Shown here: piece after piece, positions 15,003 to 21,588 of the stretch | Layout: each line of letters opens with the position of its first letter | How positions within the stretch are numbered: position 1 is the stretch's first letter | Translations under genes and position numbers: made by a program | From: Ruminococcus sp. | Lineage (GTDB): Bacteria > Bacillota > Clostridia > Oscillospirales > Ruminococcaceae | NCBI GenBank assembly: GCA_022641595.1 | Contig: JALCDN010000013.1 | Coordinates: forward strand, 1 to 33,961 | Direction: 5' to 3' | DNA: 33,961 bases | Notes under the pieces: generated by a model | Database searches by the model: none | Told to the model about the DNA's origin: nothing | The model's input: the letters and a program-made list of their open reading frames with translations, nothing else

Positions 15003-17756
15003 TTAATTAATAGGTAAAGCTGTAATAAGACCGAGGACATATGTCTGTACTCCGACAGCGTCCTGAGCGTTTACGCCATCTTTGCCCTGCACATCAGCAT
15101 TTACCTTGCCCTGTACTGAAAGTGCAAACTTTGCGGAATTTGTAAGATAGCGTCTTATAGCAACTACGTCCGAAACATCAATCTTGCCGTCACAGTTTGC
15201 ATCTCCGTAAAAAACGGTCTGGGCGGCTGTTGTAGTAGTTGTTGTCGTCGTAGTAGTTGTAGTAGTAGTAGTTGCTTTTGTTGTAGCTGTTGTAACCGGT
15301 GGCTCTGAAGAATAAACAGAACAGATAACGGAAGTATTCTTAATTCCGTTTGAACCCTCAAAGAGTGTTTTTCCCCAGTCAGAAAGTGATGTTCCTTCCC
15401 AGTCGTTTGAGAGGTCGAGATATTCTACTCCGCCGCCGTTGCCTTTCCATGACCAGCCTAAGTATCCTGCTTTCTTCTCGTTGCAGTAACTCATTATTGT
15501 AGCTTCATCAACATCGCCGTTGATATGCTTGTAACCAAATTCACCAATTACTACTGGGATTCCAAGGTTCATTACGTTGTCTATGTTAGACTTTATCGTA
15601 CTTGCATCTTTTCCTGCATACTCATACATATGTATTGAGAATACGGTGTTCTTATCCTTATCGGCATCGAAAACTTCCTTGCCGTAGTTCTTTATCGAAT
15701 CAGGATACTGTCCCCAACCTGCACTATCAACCATAATCATATTCTTTATGCCTGCGTCACGCATTGTCTTGATGGCATTTTTGTATCCATTTGCCCATGT
15801 AGCACCGTCCCAGGTTCCATACCATTCATTAGCAACGTTTACGATTACATACTTACTGTTTTCGTTCAGGATATCCTTCATTTCAACCCAGTAAGAAGCT
15901 GCTGCATCAATATCGGACGTACTGTCACTTCCGGTAGCATCGTGAACCTCAAGTATACATATCTGCTTATTGTCCTTGCACATATTAATAATTGACTTCA
16001 GTTCATCGGCAGTTGTTTTTGTCCACTTTGCACCGTCGCCACAAACTATTCTGACACAGTTAGAGCCAAGTCCTGCAATTGCCTTTATTGAAGTGGCTGT
16101 TTTATCTGCATACCATGCGTTAGCAATGTTCACTCCTCGCATAACAAACGCATTTCCGTTTGCATCACGAATCGTTGTTCCGTCAACATAGAAACCTGCT
16201 GACTTAGTATTATAATCAGATGAGCCTGATGTTGTTGTAGTTGATGTTGTAACTTTTGGAACTGTTGCGGTTGTAGCAGTGGTTGCTGTCGGAGACGATG
16301 TACCGTAATTATAAACGTCCGGCAGCTCATCGAGCGTCAGAACATAGCTGCTGTTGTAAACAGAATTTACATAGCTTGACGTATTTACACTGTTATTCGA
16401 TATGAAATCTGTATGCCATGTCATAAACCAAAGCCATCTTGAATTATCACTCTGAAGCTTATCAGGGTCTGGGATAGGTCCGTTTTCGTGAAGACATATC
16501 GGCATTTTCTTACTTGAAAGATTTACTGTATTTCTGTAAAGGTCGGCAAGTGAACCGTTATTGTCAACATATGTATCTGAGCCCATAACATCTACATATT
16601 GGTCACCGGGATACCAGCTGCTGCTGAGATTCTGACTGCTGAAGCCAAGATTCCAGATAAGGTTATTAAGTCCCCAATAATTTGTGTAACGGTCGTACAT
16701 AATTTTCCAGAGCTTCTTGAAATTCTCATCGCCGCCCTTGCCCCACCAGAACCACTTTCCGTTGAACTCGTGGAATGGTCTCCAGATAACAGGTACTCCT
16801 GCGTCCTGAAGTTCTTTAAGTGCCTTTGCACCCTTATCCATACCTGCAATGAGGTTATTATACTCGGTTGTGCCCTCAGTCAGAGCCTTGTTCCAGTCAA
16901 GGTTATCGTTCATAGCGTCTGACCACGAACCGGAAAAGCTGCTTCCGCAATGCCAACATATCGTAACTATTCCGCCTTTTGCGTACCACTGCTTTGCTCT
17001 GCCGTTTACTCCGCTGAAATCGTCGCCCATATAGTCCAGACCTCTGATAACGGGGAGTTTTCCGCTTGCGTTCTTTATGATATTCATTTCGTAGTCAGGG
17101 CTTCCGTTCCAGGTTGACTCCTGCTGTCCTGAAAGAACATTTTTTCCATATGTATCACAAAGGAATCTGTAAAGCGACTGCGTAGCCTCTGTTGCCTTAG
17201 GATTTGAAAGCTGTGCAGATGAAGTGCTTACTGTTGATGTTGAATCGGATTTTGAAACTGTAAGATTGTCAAGCAGTGCCCAGCCCCATGAAGCTTCTAT
17301 ACCGACAGCATTTTCGCCTGCTTTAAGGTTTGCGGTTATACTTACGGTCTTAAACTCGTCCTTTTGCGTATAGGCACAGGTTATCTGACCAATAGTTGTT
17401 CCGTTAACAACAACATTCTGAATTTTTCCGCCCTCTGCGTAATTCTGTGAATATCTGACTGTAAGGTTATAAACGCCTGCTTCTGCTACCGATACATTAA
17501 GTGTTACAGAATCTCCTGCTGCATTTGTGGTATAATTTATACCGTCACGCAAATCGACTACCTTTCCGTTGCTTGCGTTTGAATTTGAAACGACTTGCGT
17601 TACATATTCTGTGCCGTTGTCGTAGATTTTACCGTTTTCAAATTCATAAGTTGAATCTGCCGCATTACTCATTGTTATCGGTGCAAATGCCATTGAACCA
17701 ACTCCAACAGATGCTGCCATTACAACTGATGTTACTGCTGACAAAAATTTCTTCAT
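15003..17756 (-). CDS. Bifunctional CBM35-GH26-GH5 mannanase with dockerin
   Basis: The 917-residue secreted protein has a signal peptide (about 1-32) and a CBM35-type module (about 33-170). A GH26 domain follows (about 185-480), with acid/base Glu in WRPFHEFNG (about 329) and nucleophile Glu in CLHENGP (about 423). After a short Thr/Ser linker comes a GH5 domain (about 515-807; VNVANEWYG near 644 and VIGEFGYK near 737), of the bacterial mannanase type (resembling subfamily 8). A Thr-rich linker (about 822-845) and a dockerin (YGDANCDGKIDVSD, VQGKDGVNAQDAVG) end it. Both catalytic domains belong to endo-beta-mannanase families, so cooperative attack on mannan is likely. GGAGG lies before the ATG at 17756; an upstream ATG (17804) lacks one. 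The second dockerin loop (ADVQGKDG) departs from the usual D-x-N-x-D spacing. Confidence 0.9.
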   Translation of the reverse strand: MKKFLSAVTSVVMAASVGVGSMAFAPITMSNAADSTYEFENGKIYDNGTEYVTQVVSNSNASNGKVVDLRDGINYTTNAAGDSVTLNVSVAEAGVYNLTVRYSQNYAEGGKIQNVVVNGTTIGQITCAYTQKDEFKTVSITANLKAGENAVGIEASWGWALLDNLTVSKSDSTSTVSTSSAQLSNPKATEATQSLYRFLCDTYGKNVLSGQQESTWNGSPDYEMNIIKNASGKLPVIRGLDYMGDDFSGVNGRAKQWYAKGGIVTICWHCGSSFSGSWSDAMNDNLDWNKALTEGTTEYNNLIAGMDKGAKALKELQDAGVPVIWRPFHEFNGKWFWWGKGGDENFKKLWKIMYDRYTNYWGLNNLIWNLGFSSQNLSSSWYPGDQYVDVMGSDTYVDNNGSLADLYRNTVNLSSKKMPICLHENGPIPDPDKLQSDNSRWLWFMTWHTDFISNNSVNTSSYVNSVYNSSYVLTLDELPDVYNYGTSSPTATTATTATVPKVTTSTTTTSGSSDYNTKSAGFYVDGTTIRDANGNAFVMRGVNIANAWYADKTATSIKAIAGLGSNCVRIVCGDGAKWTKTTADELKSIINMCKDNKQICILEVHDATGSDSTSDIDAAASYWVEMKDILNENSKYVIVNVANEWYGTWDGATWANGYKNAIKTMRDAGIKNMIMVDSAGWGQYPDSIKNYGKEVFDADKDKNTVFSIHMYEYAGKDASTIKSNIDNVMNLGIPVVIGEFGYKHINGDVDEATIMSYCNEKKAGYLGWSWKGNGGGVEYLDLSNDWEGTSLSDWGKTLFEGSNGIKNTSVICSVYSSEPPVTTATTKATTTTTTTTTTTTTTTAAQTVFYGDANCDGKIDVSDVVAIRRYLTNSAKFALSVQGKVNADVQGKDGVNAQDAVGVQTYVLGLITALPIN

Positions 17757-17857
17757 AAGTAACCTCCGTAAAATATAATTTTTTTTGCTTGTTTTATTTG
17801 CCAATGAAAGTCTGCACGTTAACGTGTTCCCTAAATACTTTCATTTAGTTTAAGCTC

Positions 17858-17886
17858 ATGTTACCATACTTAGCCTAAATTGTCAA
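17858..17886 (-). promoter_or_regulatory. Leftward promoter of the GH26-GH5 gene
   Basis: TTGACA (17881-17886) and TAACAT (17858-17863) are separated by 17 bp on the minus strand. The start lies about 95 bp before the ATG. The motif CTAAATTTAGCTAA (17887-17900, plus-strand reading) directly abuts the -35 box. Confidence 0.7.
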
Positions 17887-17900
17887 CTAAATTTAGCTAA
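17887..17900 (-). promoter_or_regulatory. AT-rich motif abutting the -35, copy A
   Basis: Plus-strand reading CTAAATTTAGCTAA. Three other promoters in the block carry versions in the same position (18118, 21302 and 21543). It may be a regulator-binding site or an UP-like element. Confidence 0.4.
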
Positions 17901-17984
17901 TTTTAATTTAATTAGTCATTTTCTACCTTTTTCACAAATCTGAACTGCTTAAATTGTGCATTTTATCATATATTAAAAAGCAGC

Positions 17985-18018
17985 AAAAACCGCCTGAAAG
18001 AGGGGTTTCTTCAGGCGG
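17985..18018 (-). terminator. Hairpin terminator of small-RNA unit 1
   Basis: The arms are 17990-17998 and 18010-18018 (CCGCCTGAA and its complement) with an 11 nt loop. On the minus strand a T5 run follows. It probably also terminates read-through from the GH5 gene, since no other hairpin lies after that stop codon. Confidence 0.8.
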
Positions 18019-18082
18019 CTTCACCATTATTACAATATATGAATGAAGAGAATGGCGTTTTAAAAGCAATTGCTTTCTCAAC
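17985..18082 (-). ncRNA. Candidate small RNA, copy 1
   Basis: A strong leftward promoter at 18089-18117 is followed after about 98 nt by a GC-rich hairpin terminator (17990-18018) with a T run. No reading frame with a ribosome-binding site is evident between them. The GH26-GH5 gene has its own promoter further downstream, so this unit is not simply its leader. The 3' half resembles copy 2 at 21405-21507 (a CCGCC-GAA hairpin followed by TTTGCTG). It could alternatively be a 3'-UTR-derived RNA of the GH5 gene. Confidence 0.5.
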
Positions 18083-18088
18083 AAACTT

Positions 18089-18117
18089 ATTGTATCACTG
18101 CTTGCTTAAAAAGTCAA
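18089..18117 (-). promoter_or_regulatory. Leftward promoter of small-RNA unit 1
   Basis: TTGACT (18112-18117) and TACAAT (18089-18094) are separated by 17 bp on the minus strand. It sits just after the GH5 stop codon. The spacer is almost identical to that of the copy-2 promoter. The motif GTAAATTTTGCTAA lies next to the -35 at 18118-18131. Confidence 0.75.
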
Positions 18118-18131
18118 GTAAATTTTGCTAA
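18118..18131 (-). promoter_or_regulatory. AT-rich motif abutting the -35, copy B
   Basis: Plus-strand reading GTAAATTTTGCTAA, identical to copy D at 21543-21556. Confidence 0.4.
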
Positions 18132-18163
18132 ATAGCAGCTAATTTTTTTGAAAGTGTTACAAC

Positions 18164-21100
18164 TTATGCAGCTTTAACACTTGTAGTTATTCCAAATACA
18201 TACTTTTGAATAGCAACCGCATCCTGAGCGTTTATTCCATCGCCATTTGCATCGGCATTTTTAATTCCGTCAGCAGAAACAGGATACTTGATTGCATTTA
18301 TAAGATAACGTCTTACTGCTACAACATCAGATATATCTATCTTGCCATCACAGTTTGCATCACCATAAAGTGGCTCATCTACGCCCTTATAAAGACCAAT
18401 GTTGTCAAAATACCAAGTACCTCCCTGCTCATTGGAAGCTGTATATCCGGGTAAATATTCAGCTTTTGCGTTGATTACATTTGCTGTTGCAACAGTAGCT
18501 GTCGGCTCAGATTTAAGAACTTCAAATTTGCTTATTTCAAATGTTCCGCTTGCACTTTCTCCCGAAGTATAGAGCTTAAATGCAATTGCTCTAACATCGT
18601 CAAGGTCAGTAAGTGAATCTGTATATTCCCAGTCAGATGCCTTTGTTTTCCAAGTAGGGTGGTTCAAATAATAGTAAACGTCTACAGATTTTCCGGCAGG
18701 AACAACCATTTCGCCCTCTTTGCCTCCGATTACAGCCGTACCGCCGTTTTCTGCCCAAGTCCAGCCTGAACCGTTCTTTACAATCAAAGTACAATGAACA
18801 TCAGATGTTCCCTTATTTGTAAGTGTTGCCTTGATTGCCTTGTACTTTGTAAAATCAAGTCCCAAGCCGAGTCCCGGACGAGTTTCGGTCTGGATTCCTG
18901 CTCCCTTTTCATCTGTAATTCCGTCATATTTTATTGTCATTACACCGTCACTGCTTACAGATGTCGATGTCGTTGCAGTGAAAGATGTATCGGGATATGA
19001 CCATGTGAAATATGATGCAGATTTTGGTCTGTTCATTTCGGAAATTTCATTTTCATAAAGTCCTGATGCCAAATCAAATCCCATTGAGCATATATCAACA
19101 GGTTGATTTATTTTTCCGCTGCTCGGTTGGATTCTGAAGCTGATTTGCTTAACATTGCTCAGGTCTGCGCCTACTTTGGATATATCAAAGCTTATCTGCT
19201 CAGTCATTCCTCCGGGAATGTTGATATAAGGTGACGGTGTATTTGGTTCATACCATTTAGGTCCCATTGAACCATCGTCCTGAGTATAGTTTCCTGCCTT
19301 GAGTATGAGGTCAAGCTGCACGGCACTTGAATTATTATTTCTTACAACAAGGTCTATAGTTTTATGACTGCTCAGATCGTATCCGGCATCACTCCACGAA
19401 ATAAGCGTCGGATAGTTTTCTGCTGTAAGATCAACATTTGCCCTTATTCCGCCATTACTGAGTTTTTCCGAAGTTGTAGAGGAAACGGCCGCATTTGCAT
19501 TTCCGTTAAGTCCCCATGTCCATTTGTAGTCGTTAAGAACTCCAACCGAAAGCGGTACATCTGTATCTGCTACCGGCTGTTCGGGAGCTTTTATATCAGG
19601 GTCGGTTACGGAATCAGGAACATTTTCGGCAGATTTAGTTCCTGTATAGCCTTTGAGCGAATAGGCAAGCTTTGAAGTTTCCTGTATGCCTTTTTTACCT
19701 GCAAAAACCCATTTTCCCCATTCTGTAAGGTTTGTTCCTGCCCAGTCATTTGACATATCAAGAGGTGCATCATATCCGCCGTTTCCTTTCCAAGACCAAG
19801 CCAGCCAGCCTACGTCCTTTTTGTCGCAATAATCAACAAGATAGCGTTCATCTACACCGTTGAAATTCTGCCAGTAGCCAAATTCGCCTATAGCAAGGCA
19901 AACGTCCTCATCAAGTACTCCGTCTATGGCATTTGAAATTGTTGTGCTGTCCTTACCTACGCAGGAATACATATGAAGAGAGAAAATCGTATTTGCATCT
20001 TTATCGGCTGCAAGAACTTTTTTACAGTCACGAATTATGTATTTTGTTTCCTGACCGTATCCTGATGCATCAACCATAATTGCCGTTTTAAGTCCTGCAT
20101 CTCTGAGTGACGTTACTGCCTTTTCATATGTGTCTGCCCAGAGAGTATCCTTTTCCCATGTGCCTTGCCACTCATTGGCTATATTTACTATAACATAGTC
20201 CTTGTTCGCATTAATTACGTCCATCATTTCTTTCCAGTAATTAACGCAGTTTACCGTTATATTTGACGGATCATCACTGCCTGTAAAGTCATGGATTTCA
20301 AGAATACATACAAGTCCCCTCTGTTTGCACCATGTGATAATCTGCTGAACTTCCTGCTTTGTGGTTTTTGTGTATGTCGTTCCCTCACCGAGAACTATTC
20401 TCGCCGTATTAGCTCCAAGGTTAGCTATTGCATCAATTGATGCTTTTGTATAATCTGTATACCAGTCATGTGGTATGTTTACGCCCTTCATTACAAATTC
20501 ATTACCGTCGCCGTCATACAGCTTATTGCCTGAAACGTGCATACTTCCGTCATGATTAATAATTATCGGCGGTGCAGATGTTGTTACGGTTGTAGTTGTA
20601 GTTGTGGTTGTTGAAGTACTCTGAGTTGTAGTTGTAGTTACAGCTTTACCGGTTACTACGGGTACAGTTCCGTCATTTTTGTTGGCATAAATTGAAAACT
20701 CTGTTACGCTTTTAAGGTCAGGTGAAGCTGGTTTAGACGATTCCCAATCAGCAACCTTAAATTCCGAAAATGGTATTTCAATCTGAATCCAGCCTGACTG
20801 TGATGAAAAATTTCTTGAACATTCCCAATGTATTCCATTGCTGTCAACAAATTGAACAGTGGTAGCGTTATTACTTCCGTCTGCATTAATCATAAAAGTC
20901 AAGCCGTCATAGCTGCTCCAATCTGACTTTCCGATTGACTTTGTCGCACCGCAATAACCGGAACCGTCATTTTTCAGGGTGTAATCATATTTAAGCGCTT
21001 TACTGCCGTCAATTGAATCCGATACAAGTGACAGCTCCAATGGGTCACCGTTTTTGTTTGCAGTATAAGCTTTTGCCAATGCTGCATTGCCAGTGTACGA

Positions 21101-21214
21101 CTCAAAATTTTCGATGTTTTTAGTTTCTTTTGCACCGGAATTCATTGGGCACGCTTCAAAAACCGATGTAGCCGCAATAAGAAATGACGTTGCAGCCGAT
21201 AAGATTTTCTTCAT
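18164..21214 (-). CDS. Dockerin-bearing GH5 mannanase with several carbohydrate-binding modules
   Basis: The 1016-residue secreted protein has a signal peptide (about 1-29) and a beta-sandwich module (about 32-188) of CBM type. A Thr-rich linker follows (about 191-215), then a GH5 domain (about 217-510), with acid/base Glu in NIANEWQG (about 348) and nucleophile Glu in AIGEFGYW (about 443). Two further beta-sandwich modules lie at about 540-690 and 700-880. A dockerin ends the protein (YGDANCDGKIDISD, ADANGDGINAQDAVA). The GH5 is clearly related to that of the bifunctional mannanase downstream, so beta-mannanase is likely. I could not assign the binding modules to numbered families with confidence. 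GGAGG precedes ATG at 21214. Together with the neighbour it forms a two-gene mannan locus, with each gene having its own promoter. Confidence 0.88.
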   Translation of the reverse strand: MKKILSAATSFLIAATSVFEACPMNSGAKETKNIENFESYTGNAALAKAYTANKNGDPLELSLVSDSIDGSKALKYDYTLKNDGSGYCGATKSIGKSDWSSYDGLTFMINADGSNNATTVQFVDSNGIHWECSRNFSSQSGWIQIEIPFSEFKVADWESSKPASPDLKSVTEFSIYANKNDGTVPVVTGKAVTTTTTQSTSTTTTTTTTVTTSAPPIIINHDGSMHVSGNKLYDGDGNEFVMKGVNIPHDWYTDYTKASIDAIANLGANTARIVLGEGTTYTKTTKQEVQQIITWCKQRGLVCILEIHDFTGSDDPSNITVNCVNYWKEMMDVINANKDYVIVNIANEWQGTWEKDTLWADTYEKAVTSLRDAGLKTAIMVDASGYGQETKYIIRDCKKVLAADKDANTIFSLHMYSCVGKDSTTISNAIDGVLDEDVCLAIGEFGYWQNFNGVDERYLVDYCDKKDVGWLAWSWKGNGGYDAPLDMSNDWAGTNLTEWGKWVFAGKKGIQETSKLAYSLKGYTGTKSAENVPDSVTDPDIKAPEQPVADTDVPLSVGVLNDYKWTWGLNGNANAAVSSTTSEKLSNGGIRANVDLTAENYPTLISWSDAGYDLSSHKTIDLVVRNNNSSAVQLDLILKAGNYTQDDGSMGPKWYEPNTPSPYINIPGGMTEQISFDISKVGADLSNVKQISFRIQPSSGKINQPVDICSMGFDLASGLYENEISEMNRPKSASYFTWSYPDTSFTATTSTSVSSDGVMTIKYDGITDEKGAGIQTETRPGLGLGLDFTKYKAIKATLTNKGTSDVHCTLIVKNGSGWTWAENGGTAVIGGKEGEMVVPAGKSVDVYYYLNHPTWKTKASDWEYTDSLTDLDDVRAIAFKLYTSGESASGTFEISKFEVLKSEPTATVATANVINAKAEYLPGYTASNEQGGTWYFDNIGLYKGVDEPLYGDANCDGKIDISDVVAVRRYLINAIKYPVSADGIKNADANGDGINAQDAVAIQKYVFGITTSVKAA

Positions 21215-21271
21215 AATGATACCTCCATAAATTTATTTTTTGTTAGCTAAATCAGTTCCTTACCTGCTTAA

Positions 21272-21300
21272 ATATTAGCACGTTATTTTTTAAATGTCAA
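21272..21300 (-). promoter_or_regulatory. Leftward promoter of the GH5 gene
   Basis: TTGACA (21295-21300) and TAATAT (21272-21277) are separated by 17 bp. The start would lie about 50 bp before the ATG. A second TTAGCTAA occurs at 21243-21250, inside the leader. Confidence 0.7.
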
Positions 21301-21301
21301 C

Positions 21302-21316
21302 CTAATTTTAGCTTAA
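21302..21316 (-). promoter_or_regulatory. AT-rich motif abutting the -35, copy C
   Basis: Plus-strand reading CTAATTTTAGCTTAA, one base away from the -35 box. It resembles copies A, B and D. Confidence 0.4.
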
Positions 21317-21404
21317 TTGTATTTTTTCTGATTTTTCCACAAATATTTGTTTCAAAAATTGTTCATCTTTACTCTCAGGTATATTCACAAGCAATGTCAG
21401 AATA

Positions 21405-21507
21405 CAGCAAATACCGCCCGAATGAGTAGTGCTTTCGGGCGGTATTTACTATCATTATAATATTTAAAGAGTGGTGGATATCAATAAAAAATTGAGCTTT
21501 TATTGAT
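21405..21507 (-). ncRNA. Candidate small RNA, copy 2
   Basis: A perfect promoter at 21514-21542 is followed about 100 nt later by a stable hairpin (21411-21445). No ribosome-binding site with a credible frame is visible. Its end (hairpin CCGCCCGAA with complement, then TTTGCTG) and promoter match those of copy 1, but the middle has diverged. It lies between the RTX-dockerin stop codon and the GH5 promoter. It may be a 3'-UTR-derived RNA, since the hairpin is the only terminator after the RTX gene. Confidence 0.5.
21411..21445 (-). terminator. Hairpin terminator of small-RNA unit 2
   Basis: ATACCGCCCGAA (21411-21422) pairs perfectly with 21434-21445 over an 11 nt loop. The following T tract on the minus strand is short (TTTGCTG), so it is less canonical than copy 1. 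Confidence 0.7.
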
Positions 21508-21513
21508 GAAGCT

Positions 21514-21542
21514 ATTATATCACAGCTTGCTTAAAAAGTCAA
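21514..21542 (-). promoter_or_regulatory. Leftward promoter of small-RNA unit 2
   Basis: TTGACT (21537-21542) and TATAAT (21514-21519) have a 17 bp spacer that differs at one position from copy 1. The motif GTAAATTTTGCTAA lies at 21543-21556. Confidence 0.8.
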
Positions 21543-21556
21543 GTAAATTTTGCTAA
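21543..21556 (-). promoter_or_regulatory. AT-rich motif abutting the -35, copy D
   Basis: Plus-strand reading GTAAATTTTGCTAA, identical to copy B. Confidence 0.4.
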
Positions 21557-21588
21557 ATAATAGCTAATTTTTTGGGGAGCGTTACAAC

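Noticed and set aside
15970-16191. Antisense frames within the GH genes
   Set aside because: They overlap well-supported genes and lack initiation signals; repeats and Thr-rich linkers create many such shadows.
17757-17804. Upstream ATG of the GH26-GH5 gene
   Set aside because: GGAGG falls inside the extension and fits the ATG at 17756, which also starts a normal signal peptide.
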